From positions 1-35,997 of IMG/VR virus record IMGVR_UViG_3300015371_000105: a stretch of 35,997 bases of DNA; one strand, written 5' to 3'. The first letter of the stretch is position 1. Every line of letters begins with the position of its first letter. Below the pieces are notes generated by a model. It was not told the DNA's origin and searched no databases. It saw only the letters and a program-made list of their open reading frames with translations. This stretch comes from a virus. This document shows, in pieces, positions 1-5,882 of this stretch. Both the position numbers and the translations under genes were made by a program.

Positions 1-2
1 AC

Positions 3-515
3 CTTCGATCCAATGTTATCCTCTACGGCCCGCGCAGTTGTGGGCAAGATCTCCTCTGCCAGTCCCTATCCAGTCTCAACAACCTCGACCCGTTCTGGCT
101 GGCCGACGTGGTACAAGATGGCCTCCACAGCATCTTGTTTCCCTGGGATCCTCCCGACCAGATAGATTGGGATCAGGAGATATCCGGCGGCCACACCTTC
201 GGCGATCTTCACCTCGGGGTCGAGCGTCTTCTGCAGGAGAAGCTTGGTCAAGACATTATCGCCAAGCTTCTGATAGCTCGGATGAAGGCCGATCCATTCT
301 CCCCCACCCACATCATCATCCCCGATGTGAGGACGCCGGCCGAAGCTAAGTACCTCCTCGCCAGTCTTGGCGCCAACAACACCTCCTTTCTTTCCGTCGG
401 CCCCCTAAACTACCAGATGCCGGAGGATCTCTCCAACACTCAGTTCCTCCAAATCCCTCACGCTGACCCCATCGAACAGATGGCCTACCTCCGTCGAGAA
501 CTAGGAGTCCTCTGA
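3..515 (+). CDS. Deoxynucleoside monophosphate kinase-like protein (5' truncated by window edge)
   Basis: The frame is open from the first complete codon at 3, so the true start lies outside the window; an internal GTG at 108 is probably not the start. The visible part begins with a P-loop-like strand and loop, NVILYGPRSCGQD. Near residues 80-110 there is a GQDIIAKLL...THIIIPDVRTPAEAKYL segment, which resembles the conserved '(L)LA.....-ISDVR-NEAE' region of phage dNMP kinases (T4 gp1 type). Such enzymes phosphorylate dNMPs to dNDPs for phage DNA synthesis. The Walker A lysine is replaced by glutamine (CGQD instead of SGKD), so catalysis is doubtful. The stop TGA overlaps the next ATG by one base (TGATG), implying coupled translation with the gene cluster behind it. 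Family assignment is by motif resemblance only. Confidence 0.5.
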   Translation, partial: LRSNVILYGPRSCGQDLLCQSLSSLNNLDPFWLADVVQDGLHSILFPWDPPDQIDWDQEISGGHTFGDLHLGVERLLQEKLGQDIIAKLLIARMKADPFSPTHIIIPDVRTPAEAKYLLASLGANNTSFLSVGPLNYQMPEDLSNTQFLQIPHADPIEQMAYLRRELGVL

Positions 516-751
516 TGAAGATGGAGTTTGAGTGGGCCGTGTCCGATCCCGACGAGAAGGGCCTCGTAACCGTTCGCGTCCACGTTGTCGGTACCGACAT
601 TACCTCCTTCTTCGGCCCTATGCCTCAACACATCGTCAACGCCTTCGTTAGAGCGAAGCGCGCCGCCCTCGACCGAACCGTACGCTCCAACCTCGACGCT
701 ATCAAGATTCTCTCGCCCAACTACCCCCCGATAGGAAAGAAGCCCCAATGA
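515..751 (+). CDS. Hypothetical protein, 78 aa
   Basis: This is a small soluble protein I do not recognise. The N-terminal half alternates charged and hydrophobic residues (EFEWAVSDPDEKGLVTVRVHV), suggesting beta strands, and the middle (HIVNAFVRAKRAALDRTV) looks helical and basic. It has no signal peptide, membrane segment or cysteine motif. It starts in a TGATG overlap with the kinase-like gene and ends in an ATGA overlap with the next gene, so it is a real member of the early operon rather than a chance frame. No function can be assigned. Confidence 0.6.
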   Translation: MKMEFEWAVSDPDEKGLVTVRVHVVGTDITSFFGPMPQHIVNAFVRAKRAALDRTVRSNLDAIKILSPNYPPIGKKPQ

Positions 752-945
752 GAGCACTACAAGCCTTAGAGTTAGCTATCCGCCGTCAGGTCAACGACCC
801 TCGCACGTCACACGAGTTTGCGGAAGGGTTGAGAGACCTGGCCTTTAAGCTCCAGATTGCCGCCGACGAGGCTGATGAAGCCGACGGCGACAAACAAGCT
901 TCATATCTCGCAGAGTTAGACGACTTCAGGAGGATGCAGTCATGA
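748..945 (+). CDS. Hypothetical small helical protein, 65 aa
   Basis: The predicted protein is almost entirely helical and acidic, with an alanine/aspartate/glutamate-rich run (AADEADEADGDKQASYL) and no hydrophobic segment. The start lies in an ATGA overlap with the preceding gene. The stop overlaps the nuclease gene start in a second ATGA (942-945). These tight overlaps on both sides support it as coding. I do not recognise the family. Its position directly before a RecB/Cas4-like nuclease could mean a partner role, but nothing in the sequence shows that. Confidence 0.55.
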   Translation: MRALQALELAIRRQVNDPRTSHEFAEGLRDLAFKLQIAADEADEADGDKQASYLAELDDFRRMQS

Positions 946-1925
946 AGCCCGAAGCCATCCTCCCCACCTACATCGACTCCACGATGCTGACCTGCTTTAG
1001 GAGTTGTCCAGAGAAGTTCCGTCTCGAGTTCGTCTATGGTCTGCGGCCGCCGGGCCTCTCAATCGACCTACATGCCGGCGCTTGCTTCGCGCTCGCCATC
1101 GAGACCGTCTATCGAGCCTTCTGGGAAGAAGGCAAGTCTCTCCAAGACGCCCTCGTGAAAGCCCACGGCGTCTACGCTGTCGCGTGGGGAGACTTCGAGA
1201 TCCCCACCTGGAAGGCTACCGGCAAGACCTTCGATCGAGTGTGGGAAGCGGTCGAAGAGTACTTCAAGACCTGGACCCCCCGCACCGACCACATCCAGCC
1301 CTACTTCACCGATGGGAAGGCGACCTTCGAGTACACCTTCTCGATACCACTAGAGCCCGTCGTCTCATTCGACCCTATCCGCACGAACATGGAAGATCGA
1401 GACGAGATCTACCGTACCCACTTCCCCACTCACCCCTGCGGCGAACCGTTCATGTACTCCGGCCGCTTCGACATGCTAGGCAGCTACCTCGGCAAGCCCG
1501 TCGTTCGAGACGAGAAGACTAGCGGCCGTACTGCCGGAGATGGGTGGGCCGACCAGTGGAACCTACGGAACCAGTTCATCGGCTACACCTGGGCCTGTCA
1601 GCAGAGCGGCATCGACGTAGACTCGGTCTGCGTGCGTGGTGTGTCTATCCTCAAGACCAAGATCGGAATGGTCGAGGCGATTAAGCCCTACTCCGACTTC
1701 CTCCGCGCGAAGTGGTTGGAGCAAGTGCGGCGCGACCTGTGGCGCCTGCGCCGCGCTTGGGACGAGGGGTACTTCGACCTGAACCTCGCCGACACCTGCA
1801 CCGCCTACGGCAACTGCATCTTCATGGATATCTGCGCCTCGAGAGAACCCGAAGCCTGGATGAACCAGTTCACCGTTAATCGTTGGAATCCTCTCCTCAA
1901 GAACCCAATTCAGGAGGCAGCATAA
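942..1925 (+). CDS. PD-(D/E)XK nuclease, RecB/Cas4-like
   Basis: The 327-residue protein has the layout of RecB-like nucleases. A helix with a cysteine pair (LTCFRSCPEKF, residues 16-26) is followed by a conserved histidine (H44 in LHAGACFA). Next come the metal-binding core D177 (GRFDML) and E191-K192 (VVRDEKTS), and a downstream glutamine/tyrosine motif (QFIGYTWA, residues 211-218). C286, C292 and C298 near the C-terminus, with C18/C22 near the N-terminus, could ligate an Fe-S cluster as in Cas4/AddB proteins; that part is inference. The likely role is exonucleolytic DNA processing in phage recombination or host DNA degradation. It lies just upstream of a Sak4-like ATPase, a common phage recombination pairing. 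It overlaps neighbours by ATGA upstream and TAATG downstream. Confidence 0.82.
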   Translation: MKPEAILPTYIDSTMLTCFRSCPEKFRLEFVYGLRPPGLSIDLHAGACFALAIETVYRAFWEEGKSLQDALVKAHGVYAVAWGDFEIPTWKATGKTFDRVWEAVEEYFKTWTPRTDHIQPYFTDGKATFEYTFSIPLEPVVSFDPIRTNMEDRDEIYRTHFPTHPCGEPFMYSGRFDMLGSYLGKPVVRDEKTSGRTAGDGWADQWNLRNQFIGYTWACQQSGIDVDSVCVRGVSILKTKIGMVEAIKPYSDFLRAKWLEQVRRDLWRLRRAWDEGYFDLNLADTCTAYGNCIFMDICASREPEAWMNQFTVNRWNPLLKNPIQEAA

Positions 1926-2149
1926 TGTCCCGTCCCCGCAACGGCACCAAGTACGGCTCCGCCGAGAGCACCGAAGTATGGTCATGTCCCGATGGCCATG
2001 TTCATCTGATCGGGAAGAACGAAGCCGGTGAGCTAGAGTATGAGATCGTTCTTGGCAAGGCGCTCATCGAGATTGTGCAGGACGAGATCGACCATGTTCG
2101 CTCTCGCGAACTCCGACCCCGTGAACCGAACCCTCCCTCCCACCACTAG
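1925..2149 (+). CDS. Hypothetical protein, 74 aa
   Basis: The chosen start is the ATG at 1925, overlapping the nuclease stop (TAATG). It is preceded by a good Shine-Dalgarno (AGGAGGCA, about 8 nt upstream), rather than the in-frame ATG at 1883 that lies inside the nuclease. The N-terminus is basic (MSRPRNGTKYG), followed by a short beta-like segment with a Cys/His grouping (WSCPDGHVHLIG). An acidic amphipathic helix (ALIEIVQDEIDHVRSREL) follows, then a Pro/His tail. The single Cys plus histidines is too little to call a zinc finger. The function is unknown. Confidence 0.6.
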   Translation: MSRPRNGTKYGSAESTEVWSCPDGHVHLIGKNEAGELEYEIVLGKALIEIVQDEIDHVRSRELRPREPNPPSHH

Positions 2150-2159
2150 GAGTACTCTC

Positions 2160-2405
2160 ATGCCTCCGTCCCGCAAGATCATCCATTGCCACGCCCTAGT
2201 CGGCGGCCCCTGCGTCGTCTGTGGTACACTAGACGATGGAGAGACGTTCACCCTCGATCCACTGTATTGGAATACATTGAATACCACGTGCCGTCCCACG
2301 GTGCGTCTCTCCTCCGACTACATCATCACCGACCGCGCCGACCCTCGCACCTCTGCTCTGAAAGGAGAACGACTCCCGTCTCGCCGCAAGGTAATCGACC
2401 CATGA
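2160..2405 (+). CDS. Hypothetical protein with CxxC, 81 aa
   Basis: The ATG at 2160 follows an AGGAG element at 2147-2151. The N-terminal part carries HCHALVGGPCVVCG, a Cys/His arrangement with one CxxC that might bind zinc, although a second clear ligand pair is missing (only a lone cysteine in TTCRP). The remainder is a basic, apparently soluble stretch. It ends in an ATGA overlap with the tiny membrane-protein gene at 2402. I do not recognise a family. Phage early operons commonly carry such small Cys-containing proteins. Confidence 0.5.
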   Translation: MPPSRKIIHCHALVGGPCVVCGTLDDGETFTLDPLYWNTLNTTCRPTVRLSSDYIITDRADPRTSALKGERLPSRRKVIDP

Positions 2406-2485
2406 TGCACCCAGAATGGTGGTGGTTAGTTATTCCCCTAGTCCTCGCTCTCGTGGTGTTTGTCGTATCCATCACTCAAGATTGA
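2402..2485 (+). CDS. Putative 27-aa single-pass membrane peptide
   Basis: The frame begins at the ATG of an ATGA overlap. It encodes a short polar start (MMHPEWWW) followed by one strongly hydrophobic segment (LVIPLVLALVVFVVSI) and a TQD tail. The gene fills the gap between two well-supported genes exactly and starts in the same overlap style as its neighbours, which argues that it is translated. It could be a small inner-membrane regulator or superinfection factor; no family is recognisable at this length. A chance hydrophobic frame cannot be excluded. Confidence 0.4.
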   Translation: MMHPEWWWLVIPLVLALVVFVVSITQD

Positions 2486-2500
2486 AAGGTCCTCCCTGTC

Positions 2501-3364
2501 ATGCCTACCATGCAACCACCCGCCTCGCTCCTCATGGGGCCATCCGGCTCCGGCAAGACCACCTCTCTCGCGACCTACGCTAAGGCCGGAATCGAGGTAT
2601 TCGTTATTCTTACCGAACCGGGTGGCGTCGATAGCCTCGTCGACGGCGCCAAACTCTACGGGGTCCCGATGGAGAAACTCCACTGGTCCACCGTCATGCC
2701 GAGTACAGAGGGATGGAAGGCCCTCGACCAGATGGTCGCCGACATCGGCAGTAAGGACTACGAGGGCATCTCGAAGATTAAGGGTATCGGGAAGGAGGAG
2801 ACCCGTAAGGCCGCTATGAAGCTCCTCGAGACGCTCAAGAACTTCAAGTGCGAGCGCACCGGAAAGGAGTATGGCGAGTTCTCGAAGCTGACGAACCAGC
2901 AAGCTCTCGCTCTAGATTCCCTCTCCGGTGTCTCCACCATCGCGTGGTATCTAACCGTCGGATATAAGCCGACTGGGGCACCCGGCGAGTGGAACATCGC
3001 GCAGAACTTCCTCGATGCCCTAATCTTGAAGATCAACTCCGATCGGCAGTGCTACTTTACCCTCACCGCTCACGTCGAGAAAGAGACCGACGAGCTGACT
3101 GGCGTGAACAAGATCATGGTTAGCACTCTCGGCCGCAAGTTGGCGCCGAAGATCCCTCGCTACTTCGGCGAGGTAATCTACGCCACCCGAACCGTGAACA
3201 AAGAGCAAAAGTATGAGTTCAACTGGTCCACGGTAGACAACACCATCGACCTGAAGAATCGCGCGTTGCCGGTGTCCTCCCGGCTGCGCCCCGATTTCGG
3301 TCAAGTCGTCGACGCCTACAAGCGGCGCCTTACCGAAGCTGGCTCTGGAACTGGCCAGAAGTAA
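2501..3364 (+). CDS. Sak4-like RecA-fold ATPase (phage recombinase)
   Basis: The 287-residue protein is a single RecA-like ATPase domain. It has a perfect Walker A at residues 13-21 (GPSGSGKTT). A Walker B-like strand ends in D139 (ALALDSLSG), and a conserved TAHVEKE sits at 189-195, the usual sensor region of the AAA_24/Sak4 group. Sak4 proteins are phage ssDNA-annealing/strand-exchange factors that work with a phage SSB. Here the next gene is the probable SSB and a RecB-like nuclease lies upstream, so the three form a plausible recombination module. An insert around residues 85-125 rich in Lys/Glu (KIKGIGKEETRKAAMK) is more variable. A second ATG at 2510 is an alternative start; the AAAGG upstream does not decide between them. 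Confidence 0.8.
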   Translation: MPTMQPPASLLMGPSGSGKTTSLATYAKAGIEVFVILTEPGGVDSLVDGAKLYGVPMEKLHWSTVMPSTEGWKALDQMVADIGSKDYEGISKIKGIGKEETRKAAMKLLETLKNFKCERTGKEYGEFSKLTNQQALALDSLSGVSTIAWYLTVGYKPTGAPGEWNIAQNFLDALILKINSDRQCYFTLTAHVEKETDELTGVNKIMVSTLGRKLAPKIPRYFGEVIYATRTVNKEQKYEFNWSTVDNTIDLKNRALPVSSRLRPDFGQVVDAYKRRLTEAGSGTGQK

Positions 3365-3415
3365 TCAGTTCCGTAACCGTTCAGCTGTATAGCCGAACAA
3401 CTGGAGTACGAGACT

Positions 3416-3907
3416 ATGAACGACAAACCTACGTTTGACCCGTCGACCTTCCTGAGCCAGACGGTGGACGCCGAGATGGACACCACGATCAAGCAATGTC
3501 CGGAAGGCGAATTCCGTGCGATGATCGACGACTTTGACAACAACGCCTTCGACTCCTTCGAGGGTAAGAAGGAGAAGACGGCCGGCCGCACCTTCGTCAC
3601 GTTCAAGCCCCCGTTCGTCATCCAAGACGCGGCGGTGGCAGCGGAACTCGAGCGCGACAAGGTCGTCGTCTACCACAAAGGCATCTTCCTCGACTTTAAC
3701 GAGCAGGGACAGCTCGATACTGGGAAAGGGAAGAATGTCGATCTCGGTCGTCTCCGCGAGTCGGTCAACCAGAACCAAGCCGGCCCGTGGTCCTTCGACA
3801 TGTTGAAGGGCGCCGGTCCTGTCATGGTGAAGGTGGTCCATGAAGCGGCGAAGGACGATCCCGAACGCAAGTACGCCCGCGTCACCAAGGTCACGCGTAT
3901 CGACTAA
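3416..3907 (+). CDS. Probable ssDNA-binding protein paired with Sak4
   Basis: The 163-residue protein has a good ribosome site (GGAGTACGAGACT before ATG). It has an acidic N-terminal third (VDAEMDTTIKQCPEGEFRAM) and then alternating beta-strand-like segments (FVTFKPPFVIQDAA, DKVVVYHKGIFLDF). A basic end follows (KYARVTKVTRI). Phage SSB-like proteins of this size, with an OB-type beta pattern, are frequently encoded directly after a Sak4 gene. The call therefore rests on context and strand pattern, not on a diagnostic motif. It would coat single strands during replication and load the recombinase. The long acidic tail typical of bacterial SSB is absent. Confidence 0.55.
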   Translation: MNDKPTFDPSTFLSQTVDAEMDTTIKQCPEGEFRAMIDDFDNNAFDSFEGKKEKTAGRTFVTFKPPFVIQDAAVAAELERDKVVVYHKGIFLDFNEQGQLDTGKGKNVDLGRLRESVNQNQAGPWSFDMLKGAGPVMVKVVHEAAKDDPERKYARVTKVTRID

Positions 3908-3919
3908 CGGGCGAACAGG

Positions 3920-3945
3920 GAGGGGGAGGGCTACTCCTCCCCCTC
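3920..3945 (+). terminator. GC-rich hairpin after the SSB-like gene
   Basis: GAGGGGGAG (3920-3928) and CTCCCCCTC (3937-3945) form a perfect 9-bp stem with an 8-nt loop, 12 nt after the stop at 3907. Only TT follows before the sequence becomes mixed, so it is a weak intrinsic terminator at best. It may instead attenuate or stabilise the transcript end. Confidence 0.4.
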
Positions 3946-3975
3946 TTACCTCTAACACAAGGAGCGACCAGTTCT

Positions 3976-4293
3976 ATGAAGAAGAGCAAACTCCCCCGAG
4001 ACCAAGTGCTGGTAGAGGCCTCCTCTGCCATCAACGGCTCTCGCCAGACCAACTACGGTAACCCGGAGGACAACTTCCTCCGCATCGCTAGAGTGTGGAA
4101 TGCCTATCTCAAGAACATCGGCATCGTCAAGCCCGGCGACCGTATCCTCTCCAACGCCGACACCGCCGCGATGATGATTCTGATGAAGACTGGCCGACTT
4201 GCCAACTCCATCGACCACAAGGAGTCGTGGGTGGACATCGCCGGCTATGCCGCTTGTGGGTTTGAGTCGTCCCAGAAGCTCGACTCTGAGTAA
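3976..4293 (+). CDS. DUF6378-family phage protein
   Basis: This compact helical protein of 105 residues matches the pattern I associate with DUF6378: a helix leading to the R-x-x-x-YG-x-P-x-x-NF motif (GSRQTNYGNPEDNF, residues 21-34), then an RVWNAYL helix, a NADTAAMMILMKTGRL helix, and a final DIAGYAACG. This conserved acidic/helical layout recalls all-alpha nucleotide pyrophosphohydrolases, but no catalytic assignment is established and I do not claim one. A GGAG lies about 11 nt before the ATG. The gene sits between recombination and modification genes, consistent with a nucleotide-metabolism accessory. Confidence 0.7.
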   Translation: MKKSKLPRDQVLVEASSAINGSRQTNYGNPEDNFLRIARVWNAYLKNIGIVKPGDRILSNADTAAMMILMKTGRLANSIDHKESWVDIAGYAACGFESSQKLDSE

Positions 4294-4308
4294 GAAAGGA
4301 AGAGCCCT

Positions 4309-5637
4309 ATGGTTAGCACGATACCTCGCTCAAAGCTCGTTGTTCGAGAGCGCCAGCGTACCGCAATCCAGAAACCGCCCCTCAACGAGTTGAAAGAGTC
4401 TATCCTAGCCAGAGGGCTCCTCCACCCTCCCGTCGTCTGGAAGCTAGAGAACGACGAGTGGTTGCTAGTGGTCGGAGAGCGCCGCACCCGCGCCATCGAG
4501 CTGATTGGGAAGGAAGGAAAGTTCTATTCCTGCGACGGTCAGACGTTCGATCCCAAGCAGGGGGATCTCCCTGTTACCTTCTGTACGCTCGAAACCCTCC
4601 TCCAAGTCAAGCAGGCGGAACTGGAGGAGAACATAATGCGCGAACCGATCTCTTGGCAGGATCAAGCTCGAGCGTTCGCCCAGATCCACGCACTGAATCA
4701 AGAAGCTAACCCGAAGCAGACCGTGGTAGACACCGCACGGGAACTCGTCGCCAAGGGTGCCCCATCGGTCAGCGCCAACTCCCTCCGCAACAAGGTCCGT
4801 GAGAGCCAGATTATCACCGAACACCTCTCCGACCCGGCAATCGCCTCTGCTCGCAATGCCTCCGAAGCCTACGCCTTGGTCTTGAAGAAGGAGGAGGAGA
4901 AGGCGCTGGCGGCCCTCGCGAAGAAACGGCAAGCGAAGGAGGAGAATGCAGCGAGAGACTTCATCATCCGTCATGGGGACTGCCTCGAGATCCTTCCTAA
5001 GATGGAGCCGGGGGTAGTGGACCTCATCCTCATCGACCCACCTTACGGCATCGGCGCCTCGGAAGGTGGTTTCCGAGCCCGCACGGTCCACCACCACAAT
5101 TACGAAGACGAGCCCGATGTGGCGAAGGCTATCATGATGGCGGTTCTCACCGAAGGCTTCCGCATCACCAAGCCGCGCGCTAACATCTTCATGTTCACCG
5201 ACATCAAGTGGTTCGACTGGTTGCAGCGAGTTAGTGCGCAGATTGGGTGGGTGCCGTTTAGGCGTCCAGGTATCTGGGGAAAGAGTGACTCCGAAGGTCT
5301 AGCGCCGTGGGGAAGCGCCGGCTTCCGCATTACCACGGAGTTCTTCTTCTACGCTACGAAGGGCCAGAAAGGCCTCCTCTCCTCCCCCACCGACTATCAA
5401 CGCGTCAACCGCGTCTCGCGAACAGAGAGGGTTCATGCGGCCGAGAAGCCAGTCGAGCTCTTGAGGACCCTGATCGAATGCTCGACTCTCCCGGGCGACC
5501 TCGTCCTCGACCCGTGCTGCGGCAGCGGCTCCACCATCATCGCCGCTCGCGAGCTCCAGCGGCGAGCGATCGGAATAGAGAAAGACGAGAACTTCTTCAA
5601 CACCGCAATGGCTAACGTATTTGGAGAACGGCAATGA
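4309..5637 (+). CDS. ParB-like domain fused to N6/N4 DNA methyltransferase
   Basis: The 442-residue protein has two modules. Residues 1-115 are a ParB/Srx-like domain with GLLHPPVV (36-43), GERRTRA (56-62) and ELEENIMRE (104-112). Residues 115-205 form a helical linker resembling the ParB DNA-binding part. Residues 215-442 are an amino-methyltransferase with catalytic DPPYG (243-247) followed much later by the SAM-binding DPCCGSGST (401-409); this order is the beta class. AEKPVELL (378-385) fits the motif X region. It should transfer a methyl group from S-adenosylmethionine to adenine or cytosine in DNA, perhaps protecting phage DNA or marking origins. The start has AAGGAAGAG upstream. It ends in an ATGA overlap with the next gene. 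The recognition site cannot be read from the sequence. Confidence 0.87.
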   Translation: MVSTIPRSKLVVRERQRTAIQKPPLNELKESILARGLLHPPVVWKLENDEWLLVVGERRTRAIELIGKEGKFYSCDGQTFDPKQGDLPVTFCTLETLLQVKQAELEENIMREPISWQDQARAFAQIHALNQEANPKQTVVDTARELVAKGAPSVSANSLRNKVRESQIITEHLSDPAIASARNASEAYALVLKKEEEKALAALAKKRQAKEENAARDFIIRHGDCLEILPKMEPGVVDLILIDPPYGIGASEGGFRARTVHHHNYEDEPDVAKAIMMAVLTEGFRITKPRANIFMFTDIKWFDWLQRVSAQIGWVPFRRPGIWGKSDSEGLAPWGSAGFRITTEFFFYATKGQKGLLSSPTDYQRVNRVSRTERVHAAEKPVELLRTLIECSTLPGDLVLDPCCGSGSTIIAARELQRRAIGIEKDENFFNTAMANVFGERQ

Positions 5638-5882
5638 AAGACCGAAAGCCTGAACCAGTCGCCGTCGCCTATCAAGACGGTGGAGATTGGCACCGATTCT
5701 ACCCGGAGAGGGAGTTCCGTCCAATCTACTCTGTCCTGTTCGAGGATGGCTCGATCTTCGACGCCCACAACGGATGGCGACCGAGGCAATTCTGGAAGAC
5801 TAGAGAAGCTGTTCGCCTCACCCTGAAAGAGATCGACCGGAGAGCTAGAGAGTATGGACACCCCCTTCGTTCCTCCCACTGA
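5634..5882 (+). CDS. Hypothetical protein, 82 aa
   Basis: This small, strongly charged protein begins in an ATGA overlap with the methyltransferase gene. Its last 29 nt overlap the start of the polymerase gene in another frame. The N-terminal half (PVAVAYQDGGDWHRFYPERE) looks beta-rich with several aromatic residues. The C-terminal half (KTREAVRLTLKEIDRRAREY) is a basic amphipathic helix, which might contact nucleic acid. No family is recognised. Overlap with both neighbours suggests coupled translation with the polymerase. Confidence 0.55.
   Translation: MKDRKPEPVAVAYQDGGDWHRFYPEREFRPIYSVLFEDGSIFDAHNGWRPRQFWKTREAVRLTLKEIDRRAREYGHPLRSSH

Noticed and set aside
2160-2405. Zinc-finger protein call
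   Set aside because: There is only one CxxC and scattered His/Cys residues, with no second ligand pair, so a zinc site is not supported strongly enough.
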